This document shows, in pieces, positions 34,396 through 45,398 of a stretch of 46,340 nucleotides of DNA. Position numbers and translations under genes: made by a program. The notes under the pieces were generated by a model, which saw nothing but the letters and a program-made list of their open reading frames with translations, searched no databases and was not told the DNA's origin. Every line of letters starts with the position of its first letter. The first letter of the stretch is position 1. Location of the stretch: contig JAPOUL010000002.1 of assembly GCA_026708685.1 (NCBI GenBank), positions 1 through 46,340 on the forward strand, in the 5' to 3' direction. Source of the stretch: Bacteroidota bacterium (GTDB lineage Bacteria; Bacteroidota; Rhodothermia; Rhodothermales; Bin80).

Positions 34396-37300
34396 TTAGA
34401 TCTTCAGTTCCAATGCAGGCTTGATTTTGCGGATCGGAGGTCGACTTGATGGTGCACCATCTCCCGAAATGGCATGTTCAACATCGGCACCAATGGCTGC
34501 TTGAAGCTCCTCCAACTCAGACTTAGAACCGACAACAATGTCACGAAACTTGCGCTGCCCCGTACCAGCTGGAATCAAGTGGCCAACGATCACATTCTCT
34601 TTCAGCCCATACAAAGGATCTACCTTTGCATTGATAGCAGCATCGGTCAAGACCTTTGTCGTTTCTTGGAACGAAGCGGCAGAGATAAAGGAGTCGGTCG
34701 CAAGGGCTGCCTGTGTAATGCCCAAAAGAATGGGCTCACCAACAGCAGGATTCGTCTCACGCACGGTGACCTCACGTAAATCTCGACGCTTCATCTCGGA
34801 ATTGACTTCCCGCAACTGGCGGCGATCTACAAGAGATCCAATCCGTAATCCAGACTCACCTGCATCAGTGACGACAAACTTGTCGTACAGGTCGTCATTG
34901 AGTTCTTCAAGCTGGAATCGGGCAATGTCTTCCTCTTCAAGTAACTTCGTATCACCAGGATCGGTAATGCGAATCTTCTGCATCATCTGACGTACTATTA
35001 CCTCAATGTGCTTGTCATTGATCGCAACACCCTGTAACCGATAGACCTCCTGAATTTCATTCACAAGATACTCCTGCACGGCACGTGCACCTTTGATCCG
35101 AAGAATATCACGTGGAGAGATTTGTCCATCTGAAAGGGCATCTCCAGCAGAAACAAGATCGCTATCATTGACCAAGATATGTTTCTGGAGAGAAACGAGA
35201 TACGTTTTCGTATCTAACCCATCCCGACTGGTAACAATGACCTCTTGGGCACCTCGCTTACGCCCACCAAAACTGACGATTCCATCAATTTCGGTGACAA
35301 CCGCTGCATCGGTGGGAATACGAGCTTCAAAAAGCTCTGTCACACGAGGCAGACCACCGGTGATGTCACGAGTTCTAGCTGACTGTCTTGGAATTTTGGC
35401 AAGAACCTCCCCAGCCTGTACTTGATCGCCCTCATTGACCTGCAACCGAGCACGAACAGGCAGTGGATATTCCCGATATTGATTATGGTCCATAAAGACC
35501 CGTAACGCAGGAGTCAATGAACGCTCACGGGTCTCAATAACAACCTTCTCTTTACGTCCGATAAACTTGTCAGATTCTTCTCGTAAAGTAGTCCCGTCAA
35601 TGATATCGTGGAATTGGATAGAACCAGAAACCTCCGACAAAATGACACTATTGTAAGGATCCCAACTCGCAAGAACAGCCTCTTTCTCAATGGTGTCTCC
35701 ATCGGATACAAGAACCTCAGCACCAAAGGGAATCAAGGAGGCAAACAACTGACGATTTTCTTCATCCACAATCCGAATCTCTCCCTGACGTGTCAAAACA
35801 ACCTCCATAGGACCATTGGAACTGTCGTAGGAAACCGTACGTAGGTTTTCATACACCACTTTCCCAGCAAACTTGCTCCGAATGGCACTGTCTGCCTCAA
35901 TGCGACTCGCCGTTCCACCAACATGAAATGTTCGGAGTGTCAACTGTGTACCAGGTTCACCAATCGACTGGGCGGCTACAATACCAACCGCTTCACCGGA
36001 CTCAACCAGTCGACCTGTACCCAGATTACGTCCATAACATAAGGAGCATGTACCCCGCTTGGCTTCACAAGTAAGAACCGAACGGATCTCAACTTGGTCA
36101 ATACTGGTTTCAGCGATATGCTTAGCCCTACCCTCATCAATCACTTCATTAGCCCTTACAATGAGATCATCTGTCAATGGATCGCGCACATCGTGGAGGG
36201 ATACCCGACCTAAGATCCTGTCCGCCAAGGGTTCAACCACAGTCTCATTATCCTTCAGAGCACTGATCGCAATCCCGCGCAGAGTGCCACAGTCAAACAT
36301 CGTGACCGTCACATCCTGAGCCACATCAACAAGACGGCGGGTCAGATAACCAGCATCCGCTGTTTTCAGTGCTGTATCAGCAAGTCCCTTTCTTGCACCG
36401 TGAGTGGAAATAAAATACTCCAGTACAGACAGCCCCTCCTTGAAGTTGGAGACAATGGGGTTTTCAATAATTTCACCTGCAGAACCCACCAGACTTTTTT
36501 GGGGTTTCGCCATCAATCCACGCATACCACCCAACTGACGAATCTGCTCCTTGGAACCACGAGCACCAGAGTCAGCCATCATATAGATCGCATTAAAACC
36601 TTCCTCATGCTCCTTCAGAGTGTTAAATAACACCTCCGAAACACTGTTATTGGTTCGAGTCCAGATATCAATGACCTTGTTATAGCGCTCATTATCGGTA
36701 ATGTATCCCTCTTCATAATTGGAATGAGCCGTCGCAACTTCAGTAGCGGCCGAATCAATCAGATCCATCTTTTCATCAGGGACCACAATGTCAGCCAAAG
36801 AGAAGGTTAAACCAGCAGTCGTCGCTCGCTGGAAACCAGCTCGCTTGATTTCATCCAGAAAATGGACGGTCTGAGGAAAATCAGTCGTATTGAGTACTTC
36901 GCCAATGATGCGTCTGAGATTCTTTTTGGTCAGTACATCATTAATAAAGGGAACGCCTCTGGGAACAGCTTCATTAAAAATGACACGCCCTGCCGTGGTC
37001 TCAATGGATTCTCCACTATCTAAGCGAACCTTGATCTTTGCATGCGTTTCTACCTGACCATGATCAAATGCCTGACGCACTTCAAACGTAGATGCAAAGT
37101 GCATGCCCTCACCCTTGCAACCTGAACGGGATTTCGTTAGGTAGTACAGTCCTAATACCATGTCCTGAGTGGGGACTGTAATCGGTCCACCATGTGCAGG
37201 GGAAAGGATGTTATGGCTTGATAACATCAAGATCATGGCTTCCATGCATGCATCATATCCCAATGGGACATGCACTGCCATCTGGTCACCATCAAAGTCC

Positions 37301-38718
37301 GCATTGAATGCCGTACATACCAGTGGGTGAAGCTGGATCGCTTTCCCTTCGGTCAGTACTGGCTGAAATGCCTGAAAACCAAGGCGATGGAGCGTTGGGG
37401 CACGGTTCAGCATTACAGGATGTCCCTGAATTACTTTTTCCAGAATATCCCATACTTCCGATGTACGTTTATCCACCACCTTTTTCGCACTCTTAACCGT
37501 TTTTACAATGCCTCGCTCAATAAGCTTTCGAATGACGAATGGCTTAAATAATTCAACAGCCATTTCTTTGGGAATCCCGCACTGATGGAGATCCAGTTCG
37601 GGACCAACAACGATCACTGAACGACCTGAATAGTCAACGCGTTTTCCAAGCAGATTTTGACGGAACCGTCCCTGCTTGCCCTTGAGCATGTCCGAAAGAC
37701 TCTTTAATGCCCGGTTTGAGTCGCTCCGCACTGCATTGATCTTACGTGAATTATCAAAAAGACTATCAACAGCTTCTTGAAGCATCCGCTTTTCATTGCG
37801 TAAAATGACCTCTGGTGCCTTGATGTCAATCAACCGCTGAAGCCTATTGTTGCGAATGATCACTCGACGGTACAGATCATTGAGATCACTGGTGGCAAAC
37901 CGTCCACCTTCAAGCGGAACCAATGGTCGCAGTTCGGGAGGAATGACAGGAATGACACGCAGTACCATCCACTCAGGATAGTTGTCCATACGACGGTTCG
38001 CATCACGAAATGCTTCTACAACCGTCAGACGCTTAATGGCTTCGGCTTTGCGCTGCTGACTGCTCTCTGTCTTGATCTGAAATCTCAACTCATGAGAAAG
38101 CTCTTCCAGCTGGAGACGCTTGAGCATGAACTCAATGGCATCTCCACCAATCATCGCAATGAATTTATCTGGGTCATCGTCGGAGAGACGGTTGTTGTCC
38201 TCACGAATCTTGTAGAGAATTTCGTAATATTCCTCTTCTTTGAGAAGCTGATTATCTTCTATGCCATGCTCGGCTGCAGAACCAGCTTGAACAACGATAT
38301 ATTCTTCATAATAGACGACCTTCTCAAGTTTCTTCGCCCGCAAATTCAATAAGTGACCAATCTTGTTTGGATTGGTACGGAAATACCAGATGTGAACGAC
38401 GGGCACCGACAGGGCTATATGTCCCATCCTCTCGCGGCGAACACTTTTCTGAGTGACCTCTACCCCACAACGATCACATATGATTCCTTTGTATCGGATT
38501 CGCTTGTATTTACCACAATAGCACTCCCAGTCTTTGACTGGGCCAAAAATTCGTTCACAGAATAGTCCATCCTTTTCAGGCTTGAAACTACGATAGTTAA
38601 TCGTTTCAGGCTTGATCACCTCCCCATGACTACGATCCAGAATCGTCTCTGGAGAAGCAAGATTGATGGTGATTGAAGAAAAAACTTTACTCTGTGAAGA
38701 GGTTCTCCCGTATGGCAT
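34396..38718 (-). CDS. rpoC: DNA-directed RNA polymerase subunit beta'
   Basis: This is the 1440-residue largest subunit of RNA polymerase, which forms the clamp and half of the active site. The N-terminal zinc ribbon is CYCGKYKR...CDRCGVEV. The catalytic magnesium site [15 protein letters not shown] is intact, as are the switch and bridge-helix regions ([31 protein letters not shown]). The second zinc site follows in [19 protein letters not shown], with [20 protein letters not shown]. The C-terminal part is complete ([20 protein letters not shown]). The length agrees with Bacteroidota/Rhodothermota beta' with a moderate insertion in the trigger-loop region. It starts 48 bases after rpoB in the same operon. 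The gene has no unusual base composition and looks functional. Confidence 0.98.
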   Translation of the reverse strand: MPYGRTSSQSKVFSSITINLASPETILDRSHGEVIKPETINYRSFKPEKDGLFCERIFGPVKDWECYCGKYKRIRYKGIICDRCGVEVTQKSVRRERMGHIALSVPVVHIWYFRTNPNKIGHLLNLRAKKLEKVVYYEEYIVVQAGSAAEHGIEDNQLLKEEEYYEILYKIREDNNRLSDDDPDKFIAMIGGDAIEFMLKRLQLEELSHELRFQIKTESSQQRKAEAIKRLTVVEAFRDANRRMDNYPEWMVLRVIPVIPPELRPLVPLEGGRFATSDLNDLYRRVIIRNNRLQRLIDIKAPEVILRNEKRMLQEAVDSLFDNSRKINAVRSDSNRALKSLSDMLKGKQGRFRQNLLGKRVDYSGRSVIVVGPELDLHQCGIPKEMAVELFKPFVIRKLIERGIVKTVKSAKKVVDKRTSEVWDILEKVIQGHPVMLNRAPTLHRLGFQAFQPVLTEGKAIQLHPLVCTAFNADFDGDQMAVHVPLGYDACMEAMILMLSSHNILSPAHGGPITVPTQDMVLGLYYLTKSRSGCKGEGMHFASTFEVRQAFDHGQVETHAKIKVRLDSGESIETTAGRVIFNEAVPRGVPFINDVLTKKNLRRIIGEVLNTTDFPQTVHFLDEIKRAGFQRATTAGLTFSLADIVVPDEKMDLIDSAATEVATAHSNYEEGYITDNERYNKVIDIWTRTNNSVSEVLFNTLKEHEEGFNAIYMMADSGARGSKEQIRQLGGMRGLMAKPQKSLVGSAGEIIENPIVSNFKEGLSVLEYFISTHGARKGLADTALKTADAGYLTRRLVDVAQDVTVTMFDCGTLRGIAISALKDNETVVEPLADRILGRVSLHDVRDPLTDDLIVRANEVIDEGRAKHIAETSIDQVEIRSVLTCEAKRGTCSLCYGRNLGTGRLVESGEAVGIVAAQSIGEPGTQLTLRTFHVGGTASRIEADSAIRSKFAGKVVYENLRTVSYDSSNGPMEVVLTRQGEIRIVDEENRQLFASLIPFGAEVLVSDGDTIEKEAVLASWDPYNSVILSEVSGSIQFHDIIDGTTLREESDKFIGRKEKVVIETRERSLTPALRVFMDHNQYREYPLPVRARLQVNEGDQVQAGEVLAKIPRQSARTRDITGGLPRVTELFEARIPTDAAVVTEIDGIVSFGGRKRGAQEVIVTSRDGLDTKTYLVSLQKHILVNDSDLVSAGDALSDGQISPRDILRIKGARAVQEYLVNEIQEVYRLQGVAINDKHIEVIVRQMMQKIRITDPGDTKLLEEEDIARFQLEELNDDLYDKFVVTDAGESGLRIGSLVDRRQLREVNSEMKRRDLREVTVRETNPAVGEPILLGITQAALATDSFISAASFQETTKVLTDAAINAKVDPLYGLKENVIVGHLIPAGTGQRKFRDIVVGSKSELEELQAAIGADVEHAISGDGAPSSRPPIRKIKPALELKI

Positions 38719-38766
38719 AATTGGTCAACCGAATTGTTAATTGAATAGGTAGTGAATCCTCTGCTA

Positions 38767-41700
38767 CTAGTCAAGTGCCACTTCAAGACCAAGGCCCTGA
38801 AGCTCACGGACAAGAACATTGAAGCTCTCTGGGATACCAGCTGTCGGCATGTTCTCACCCTTTACAATGCTTTCATACGCTTTTGAGCGACCATGAACAT
38901 CATCACTCTTATAGGTGAGCATTTCCTGTAACACATGCGAAGCACCGTAGGCGTACATGGCCCAGACCTCCATTTCACCAAGCCTCTGTCCACCAAACTG
39001 AGCTTTCCCTCCTAATGGCTGTTGGGTGATGAGACTGTATGGGCCGATAGAACGGGCATGAATCTTGTCATCAACCAAGTGGCTGAGTTTCATCATGTAG
39101 ATTTGTCCAACCGTTGTTTTCTGGTCAAAGGGTTCTCCCGTCAGGCCATCATACAATTGCGTTCGTCCATCAACAGGCAAACCAGCTGCTTCCATATTCT
39201 CAATCAGGTCCTCCATCGTAGGACCATCAAAACTAGGTGTAGAGAAGCGTTTACCAAGCTTCTCGCCAGCCCACCCTAGAAGGGTTTCATAAATCTGGCC
39301 AAGGTTCATGCGTGAAGGAACCCCAAGCGGGTTAAGAATAATATCCACAGGTGTTCCATCTTCAAGGAAAGGCATGTCTTCAACGGGAACAACCCGTGCA
39401 ACCACCCCCTTGTTTCCATGCCTCCCTGCCATCTTGTCTCCAACCTGAATCTTGCGTTTTTTGGCAATATAGACCTTCGCCAACTGGACAATACCTGGAG
39501 AAAGCTCATCACCCATCTGGGCCTGATGACGCTCGCGCTTCGCCTTGTTATTGATTGATTCCAATGTACGCGTGTAATTGAAAAAGAGTTGTTTCAGGTT
39601 CTTGTTGGTTGCACGTCTTCCTTGGACGGAGAAGTTAGGATTCAACTCATAAGGTTGTACATCCTTGAAGTCATAGCTGAGAATCTCCGCTCCAGATGGG
39701 ATCATGATTTCACCATCTTTTGATTCAACATCCACACTGGCGACACATCCCTGCATCAAATCGACGAACTTCGTGGTAAAGTCGTCATTGAGTTTCTCAA
39801 GTTCCCGGTCAAACGCATTCTCAATCTCAGCAAGAAGTTGCAATTCGCGTTTTTTTGATTCAGGATCAGAACTGCGCCGACTGAACAGTTGGGTATCGAT
39901 CACCACACCATTCATCCCTGGAGGTGCTTTCAGAGAAGCATCCTTCACATCTCCTGCCTTATCTCCGAAGATAGCACGTAGGAGTTTTTCCTCAGGAGTT
40001 GGATCGGTCTCGCCTTTAGGTGTGATCTTACCAACAATAATATCACCAGCTTTCACCTCAGCACCAACCCGAACAATTCCTCGCTCGTCCAAATCTTTTG
40101 TAGCTTCAATGGAGACATTCGGTATTTCACGAGTCAGCTCTTCCTGACCACGCTTGGTCTCACGAACTTCCAGTTCAAAGGACTCAATATGGACCGAAGT
40201 AAAGACATCTTCCTTTACAAGACGCTCGGAAAGTACAATGGCATCTTCAAAGTTGTATCCACGCCAAGGCATGAATGCAACTAGAACATTTTTACCGAGA
40301 GCCAGCTCCCCGTTTTGAGTGGCAAATCCGTCGGTAAGCACCATCCCATTGTGGACTTTCTGTCCCACCTTCACAATGGGCTTCTGATTGATACACGTAT
40401 CTTGATTCGTTCGCCGAAACTTTGTCAACGAGTATTCCTTTACAGGATGCTCAAAGGTCACCTTCCGCTCCACAATCGATTGCTCATAACGAATCACGAT
40501 CCGTTTTGAATCCACATACTCAACGACACCATCCCCCTCCGCAATGATGGCAGCACGAGAATCTCTGGCAACGCGTCCCTCCATGCCTGTCCCAACGATG
40601 GGGGCCTCTGCCCGTAACAGTGGAACCGCCTGACGTTGCATATTTGAACCCATCAAGGCACGGTTGGCATCGTCATGTTCAAGGAACGGAATAATCGAGG
40701 CGCTGGGCGAAACAATCTGATTCGGAGAAATATCCATAAACTGAATCGTCTCCGGCCTCTCAGATGGAAACTCTCCTCGGTGGCGGCAGCGCACTAAATC
40801 ATTGAGAAAGTTTCCTTTATCATCTATTTGAGAGTTGGCCTGTGCAATGATGGCTTCATCCTCTTCCTCCGCAGAAAGATAGACAATTGAATCGGTGACC
40901 TTTCCGTCAACGACCCTCCGATACGGCGTTTCAATAAAGCCAAAGTGATTAATTCTCCCATGCACACACAGCGAAGAAATCAGTCCAATATTCGGACCCT
41001 CTGGAGTTTCAATGGGGCACAGCCGTCCATAGTGAGTGTAATGAACGTCCCTGACCTCGAAACCCGCACGCTCTCTGGTCAACCCACCAGGGCCCAATGC
41101 AGACATTCGGCGCTTGTGAGTCAATTCTGCCAGTGGATTGGTCTGGTCCATGTACTGGCTGAGCTGGTTGGTACCAAAGAAGGTGTTGATCACACTGGAG
41201 ATGGTTTTGGAATTGACGAGATCCTGAGGGGTCAGCGAATCAGCATCTCTCGCATTCATGCGTTCACGGATGGTTCGGGCCATACGGCTCAATCCGGTAG
41301 AGAACTGCTGTCCTAACTGCTCGCCAACCGTGCGGACCCGTCGGTTACTCAAATGATCAATATCATCAACCCCTGTCTGCTCCGACCGTAATTCAAGCAA
41401 CTTTCGGATAATGCAGATGATATCCTCCTGGGTCAATGTAACCGTTTCCGAAGGCACTTTTAAGCCAAGGCGTTTATTGATTCTGTGACGACCAACTGCA
41501 CCCAGGTCATAGCGTTTCTCATTAAAGATGAGGCGGTCAAGAATGTTTTTTGCGGCCTCTGAATCTGGAGGCTCCGTATCTCGAAGAACACGGTACAACT
41601 CCTCCAATGCCTCGCTCTGGCTACTGGATGGATCACGCCGAAGCGTTTTGACCAGAGTACTGGTGTCTAATGTCTCTTCTTCATCTTCCTCATGCAGGAT

Positions 41701-42768
41701 ATAGAGCCGATCAATCTTGTAGTCATGCAAAGCCTGCCAATCTTCTTCAACCAGAGTATGATCAGCGGGAAGGATGATTCGATTGATGGTTTCTTCGATA
41801 ATTTCACCCGTTTCCTGATTGATGTACTCTACTGAATCACCCGTATCCTGATCAATGTGTTCAATCATCTCGCCGGTCTGGCGATCTGCAATCTCTAAAA
41901 ACTCACCCAAGTCACGAGTGATGTAATCAATCTTAAATCCTGTCTCTCGCTCTTCATACCCAAGGAGTTCCCCCGACTCTTCATCAAACACCCGAATAGG
42001 AGTGACTTTCATCGTCACATTAAAAGCCAGCATGGATCCGATGGCTTTCTTGAAGCTCTTTTTGGTATGAACACTCACCCCCTCAGCAAGATTGAAGAGA
42101 CGAATGACCTCATCGGTCTCACCAAACCCCATAGCACGAAGCAACGTCGTGACGGGAAGCTTGCGCTTGCGATCAATATAGGCCCACATGACATTCTGCA
42201 CATCGGTCGTGAACTCAATCCACGACCCCCTGAATGGGATAATACGTGCAGAAAAGAGTTGGGTACCGTTGGGATGGACCGCCTGACTGAAGAAAACACC
42301 AGGGCTGCGATGCAATTGGGAAACCACCACGCGTTCTGCACCATTAATGACAAAGGACCCATTGGGAGTCATGGCAGGCAGATCCCCAAAATAGACATCC
42401 TGCTCAACAGATTCCTCTGCTTCGTCCTCATCTTCATCTTCCTTCGCCGATAGCCTGAGTGTTGCTTTAAGCGGAATGGAGTAATTCAGGCCCTGAGCAA
42501 GACACTCCTCAATGGAATGCTTTGGTCCACCCAATGAGTAATCAATAAACTCAAGGATATAGCGACCCTTGGTATCCTCAATCGGAAAATGGGTTAGAAA
42601 TATTTGCTGCAATCCAGTGGAGTCGCTACGCTGATCTGGAGCAAGCTTAGACTGCACAAATTCTTCGTAAGATTCAAGCTGAACCCCCAGAAAATCTGGA
42701 TAATCCAACACGGAACGCGAGCGAGAAAAGTTCACGCGTGCCGCATGCTGACCATTCTTAGTGGACAT
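38767..42768 (-). CDS. rpoB: DNA-directed RNA polymerase subunit beta
   Basis: This 1333-residue subunit forms the other half of the polymerase active site. The rifampicin region is complete and wild-type-like (GTNQLSQYMDQTNPLAELTH, KRRMSALGPGGLTRERAG), as are EVRDVHYTHYGRLCPIETPE and GPNIGLISSL. The C-terminal part has GRHGNKGVVARVVPVEDMPF, LNPLGVPSRMNLGQIYE and FGGQRLGEMEVWAMYAYGAS. Within the beta lobe insertion, 41788-41886 encodes three tandem 11-residue units of the form (D/N)QxTGExIExI. Some 60 residues of acidic sequence also follow. The gene is preceded by rplL across 84 bases and followed by rpoC. Confidence 0.98.
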   Translation of the reverse strand: MSTKNGQHAARVNFSRSRSVLDYPDFLGVQLESYEEFVQSKLAPDQRSDSTGLQQIFLTHFPIEDTKGRYILEFIDYSLGGPKHSIEECLAQGLNYSIPLKATLRLSAKEDEDEDEAEESVEQDVYFGDLPAMTPNGSFVINGAERVVVSQLHRSPGVFFSQAVHPNGTQLFSARIIPFRGSWIEFTTDVQNVMWAYIDRKRKLPVTTLLRAMGFGETDEVIRLFNLAEGVSVHTKKSFKKAIGSMLAFNVTMKVTPIRVFDEESGELLGYEERETGFKIDYITRDLGEFLEIADRQTGEMIEHIDQDTGDSVEYINQETGEIIEETINRIILPADHTLVEEDWQALHDYKIDRLYILHEEDEEETLDTSTLVKTLRRDPSSSQSEALEELYRVLRDTEPPDSEAAKNILDRLIFNEKRYDLGAVGRHRINKRLGLKVPSETVTLTQEDIICIIRKLLELRSEQTGVDDIDHLSNRRVRTVGEQLGQQFSTGLSRMARTIRERMNARDADSLTPQDLVNSKTISSVINTFFGTNQLSQYMDQTNPLAELTHKRRMSALGPGGLTRERAGFEVRDVHYTHYGRLCPIETPEGPNIGLISSLCVHGRINHFGFIETPYRRVVDGKVTDSIVYLSAEEEDEAIIAQANSQIDDKGNFLNDLVRCRHRGEFPSERPETIQFMDISPNQIVSPSASIIPFLEHDDANRALMGSNMQRQAVPLLRAEAPIVGTGMEGRVARDSRAAIIAEGDGVVEYVDSKRIVIRYEQSIVERKVTFEHPVKEYSLTKFRRTNQDTCINQKPIVKVGQKVHNGMVLTDGFATQNGELALGKNVLVAFMPWRGYNFEDAIVLSERLVKEDVFTSVHIESFELEVRETKRGQEELTREIPNVSIEATKDLDERGIVRVGAEVKAGDIIVGKITPKGETDPTPEEKLLRAIFGDKAGDVKDASLKAPPGMNGVVIDTQLFSRRSSDPESKKRELQLLAEIENAFDRELEKLNDDFTTKFVDLMQGCVASVDVESKDGEIMIPSGAEILSYDFKDVQPYELNPNFSVQGRRATNKNLKQLFFNYTRTLESINNKAKRERHQAQMGDELSPGIVQLAKVYIAKKRKIQVGDKMAGRHGNKGVVARVVPVEDMPFLEDGTPVDIILNPLGVPSRMNLGQIYETLLGWAGEKLGKRFSTPSFDGPTMEDLIENMEAAGLPVDGRTQLYDGLTGEPFDQKTTVGQIYMMKLSHLVDDKIHARSIGPYSLITQQPLGGKAQFGGQRLGEMEVWAMYAYGASHVLQEMLTYKSDDVHGRSKAYESIVKGENMPTAGIPESFNVLVRELQGLGLEVALD

Positions 42769-42852
42769 GGAGGCCTATGGGCTGGTTGTAGATATGTTGA
42801 CAGCAGTATTCAAACTGCCAAGAGAGAGTTTGATTTGGTTGGAAGCCAATCC

Positions 42853-43233
42853 TTAATTGAGTTCAACTTCGGCTCCTGCAGCCTCAAGTCGTGATTTTAA
42901 TTCATCCGCCTCTTCCTTGGACGCTCCTTCCTTGATGGGAGCGGGTGTGCTGTCCACCAGGGCTTTGGCCTCTTTAAGACCTAGTCCAGTGATGGCTCGT
43001 ACTTCCTTGATCACACCGATCTTGCTACTGCCAAAGCCCGTGAGCATTACATCAAATGCCGACTGCTCTTCCTCAGCAGCATCACCACCTCCAGCTGCAG
43101 CAGGAGCGGCAACGGCTACTGCCGAAGCAGCGGGCTTAATGCCATATTCGGTTTCAAGAATGGAGGCAAGGTCACTCGCCTCTTTGATGGTTAAAGACAC
43201 TAGCTCTTCAGCCAGCTTATTCAAATCTGCCAT
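42853..43233 (-). CDS. rplL: 50S ribosomal protein L7/L12
   Basis: This 126-residue acidic stalk protein binds elongation factors. An N-terminal dimerisation part ([20 protein letters not shown]) and an alanine/glycine-rich hinge with [13 protein letters not shown] lead to the conserved C-terminal domain with [40 protein letters not shown] and [14 protein letters not shown]. The length is normal. It follows rplJ after 73 bases, as in nearly all bacteria, and precedes rpoB. Confidence 0.98.
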   Translation of the reverse strand: MADLNKLAEELVSLTIKEASDLASILETEYGIKPAASAVAVAAPAAAGGGDAAEEEQSAFDVMLTGFGSSKIGVIKEVRAITGLGLKEAKALVDSTPAPIKEGASKEEADELKSRLEAAGAEVELN

Positions 43234-43306
43234 GAGTCAATAAAAGGGTTTTCCAGCGACGGTCTCAGCGATCAGGCTGCGCCGCAGATTAAGGGTTAAC
43301 GGCTGT

Positions 43307-43837
43307 TTAGGCCTCGTTTCTATGCTGTAATGATTCAATGATTGCCAGTAGATTGCTCCCAGATGATCCAAGAGCAGAGACAACATGTTGAATCGGTGAA
43401 AGGATGAGGGTGACAACTTCACCCAATAATTCATCTTTAGATTTCAGAGATGCCAACGCATCAATTTGACTACCTTCATAAAGATCGCCATCAATAATGG
43501 CGGCTTTAAGGACAGGAAGATCCTGTCCAGATGATTTTCGAAAAGCCTTGATGGCTCGTGCAGCTGCACTTGGATCCAGAGAGAGAGCTACTGCCGTGGG
43601 GCCAGTCAGATAATCATAAGAGGATTCAAATCCTCCCACGGTTTCCATAGCACGCTTGAGTAGCGTATTTTTCACTACCCTGTACTCTACACCAGCGTCT
43701 CGAAGCATCTGTCGCAGTTGACTGACTTCAGCCACATTGAGTCCCTTGTAATCCGTGATGTACAGGGAGGGATGATCAGAGAGCTTCTCATTCAACAGTT
43801 CAACAACCTGTTCTTTTTGAACTCGAGTAACGGACAT
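43307..43837 (-). CDS. rplJ: 50S ribosomal protein L10
   Basis: This 176-residue protein anchors the L7/L12 stalk to 23S rRNA. The N-terminus is typical (TRVQKEQVVELLNEKLSDHP, SLYITDYKGLNVAEVSQLRQ) with RDAGVEYRVVKNTLLKRAME and the C-terminal L7/L12-binding helices with LGEVVTLILSPIQHVVSAL. ATG at 43837 is 5 bases after rplA. In many bacteria L10 with L12 represses its own leader; the 73 bases between rplJ and rplL are too short to show that here. Confidence 0.97.
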   Translation of the reverse strand: MSVTRVQKEQVVELLNEKLSDHPSLYITDYKGLNVAEVSQLRQMLRDAGVEYRVVKNTLLKRAMETVGGFESSYDYLTGPTAVALSLDPSAAARAIKAFRKSSGQDLPVLKAAIIDGDLYEGSQIDALASLKSKDELLGEVVTLILSPIQHVVSALGSSGSNLLAIIESLQHRNEA

Positions 43838-43842
43838 CAGAC

Positions 43843-44553
43843 TTATCGGACAAGGTGAATGACTTCGGAGGAGGCAATCGGTACGGCAGGTCCCATTGTT
43901 GTAGACAGTGTAATGGACCGCACATAGGTGCCTTTGGAAGAAGAAGGCCGTAGCCTCATGACTTCAAGCAAGAATGCACGTACATTCTCTTCCAGTTGGG
44001 ATGCCGTGAAAGATGCACGACCGACTGCTGTATGAAGATTCCCCTGTTTATCAACTCGAAAGTCAATTTTCCCAGCCTTGACCGCCTGAACAGCACTGGC
44101 CACATCCATGGTAACGGTTCCACTTTTGGGGTTGGGCATCAAGCCTCTTGGTCCGAGGACACGCCCCAGACGACCTACTTTGGACATGACATTCGGGGTG
44201 GCAATGATGACATCAATGTCGGTCCAGCCTTCCTGGATTTTCGTTACATAATCATCTAGCCCGACATGATCTGCTCCCGCAGATTGTGCCTCTTCATGCT
44301 TATCTTCACTGGCAATCACTAGAACACGAACGGTCTTTCCAGTACCATGCGGCAGAGCAACACTACCACGCACCATCTGGTCAGCATGACGGGGATCTAC
44401 ACCTAAGCGAAGATCAATATCAACGGATTCATCAAATCCCGCTGGATTGATTTTTTTGAGAATACTGGCCGCCTCTGTTACAGTGAATGGTCCTGAACCA
44501 GATTCGCGAACCGCCTTCAACGCATTGGAATAGCGCTTACCTTTTTTTGCCAT
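43843..44553 (-). CDS. rplA: 50S ribosomal protein L1
   Basis: This 236-residue protein binds the L1 stalk of 23S rRNA. It has [10 protein letters not shown] near the start, then [60 protein letters not shown] and [13 protein letters not shown], which are diagnostic. The length is normal. It follows rplK after 65 bases and precedes rplJ by 5 bases. L1 often regulates the rplK-rplA operon through a leader in front of rplK; the leader here is long (see 45060-45398). Confidence 0.98.
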   Translation of the reverse strand: MAKKGKRYSNALKAVRESGSGPFTVTEAASILKKINPAGFDESVDIDLRLGVDPRHADQMVRGSVALPHGTGKTVRVLVIASEDKHEEAQSAGADHVGLDDYVTKIQEGWTDIDVIIATPNVMSKVGRLGRVLGPRGLMPNPKSGTVTMDVASAVQAVKAGKIDFRVDKQGNLHTAVGRASFTASQLEENVRAFLLEVMRLRPSSSKGTYVRSITLSTTMGPAVPIASSEVIHLVR

Positions 44554-44618
44554 ACTGGCGATGAGTCAATGATAAGAGAATTACGCTGACGCGAAGCATG
44601 ATCGCGCCAAATCAAAAT

Positions 44619-45059
44619 TTATGCAGGCTGATCGGTGACAATGATCCCCATAGATCGAGCAGTGCCCGCAATCATGGCAGCTCCTTTATCCACATCAAAG
44701 GCATTCAAATCATCCATTTTCTTCTGAGCAATATCACGACAGATATCCCAAGTAACGGTGCCGACTTTATTACGAATAGAGTCGTCGGCCCCCTTGTCAA
44801 TCCCAAGTGCCTGCAATAAAAGAACTGCGGCAGGTGGGCTCTTGACGATGAACGAGAACGATTTGTCAGGATAAACACTAATCACCACGGGCAACACTAA
44901 ACCCATACGATCTTTTGTAGCAGCATTAAACTGGTTACAAAAGTCCATAATGTTTAAACCGTACTGGCCAAGAGCAGGACCAATCGGTGGAGCAGGGTTT
45001 GCCTGACCAGCCTTCACCTGAAGTTTAATGAGATATTCTACGGGTTTCCCAGAGGCCAT
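44619..45059 (-). CDS. rplK: 50S ribosomal protein L11
   Basis: This 146-residue protein forms part of the GTPase-associated centre. It has [56 protein letters not shown] and [14 protein letters not shown], all standard. ATG at 45059 gives [18 protein letters not shown]. Its upstream region is unusually long (339 bases to the nusG stop), while the two genes are normally within a few bases to about 100 bases of each other. It probably has its own promoter. Confidence 0.98.
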   Translation of the reverse strand: MASGKPVEYLIKLQVKAGQANPAPPIGPALGQYGLNIMDFCNQFNAATKDRMGLVLPVVISVYPDKSFSFIVKSPPAAVLLLQALGIDKGADDSIRNKVGTVTWDICRDIAQKKMDDLNAFDVDKGAAMIAGTARSMGIIVTDQPA

Positions 45060-45398
45060 AATGGATGATAAAATGTGGGCAAAAAATCAGCATAGCCCAT
45101 TGATATGCACAGCAAACAATAAAGTTCCCAAAATTTTTGCAAAATTTAAGATTTTTTTATATTTTGCAAAATTGAACACCAGAAATGCTATCTGATGGTG
45201 CTGAGAGATGACTTTCCTGATCCAGAAATTTGAAGTCTCTCAACCAAAAGAATACTCGTCCATGATCCAATTGGGGGATAAGCCCAAAAGAGAAGCACTC
45301 TGGAATACGTTCAGTCTGGATTCAAAAAAACAAACTCTTCCAACAGTCCAGAGAAAGTGACTTCAAACGATCTTACAAAGAGCCACCGATCGCATTGA
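45060..45398. other. Long AT-rich spacer between nusG and rplK
   Basis: The spacer contains two copies of TTTTGCAAAA (45135-45144 and 45162-45171, centres 27 bases apart), an AT-rich tract between them, and several TCTGGA/TCCAGA inverted repeats near 45300-45355. No gene is open. It may hold the rplK promoter and an L1-binding leader, but I could not pick out an L1 site. Confidence 0.55.
45114..45172 (-). promoter_or_regulatory. Candidate rplKA(JL-rpoBC) promoter with twin TTTTGCAAAA sites
   Basis: Reading on the minus strand, ATTTTGCAAAAT and TTTTGCAAAA are followed by TATTGTTTG at about 45122-45114. That is close to the Bacteroidota pattern TTG-N(about 19)-TAnnTTTG, with the TTG in the second palindrome and about 17 bases between. 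The spacing is one to two bases off consensus, so this is a weak call. Confidence 0.35.

Noticed and set aside
34538-42453. Many long open frames antisense to rpoC and rpoB
   Set aside because: Shadows of two highly conserved genes, with no independent start signals or domains.
42857-43243. 128-codon frame antisense to rplL
   Set aside because: Serine/alanine-rich mirror of the rplL hinge, a known by-product of its codon pattern.
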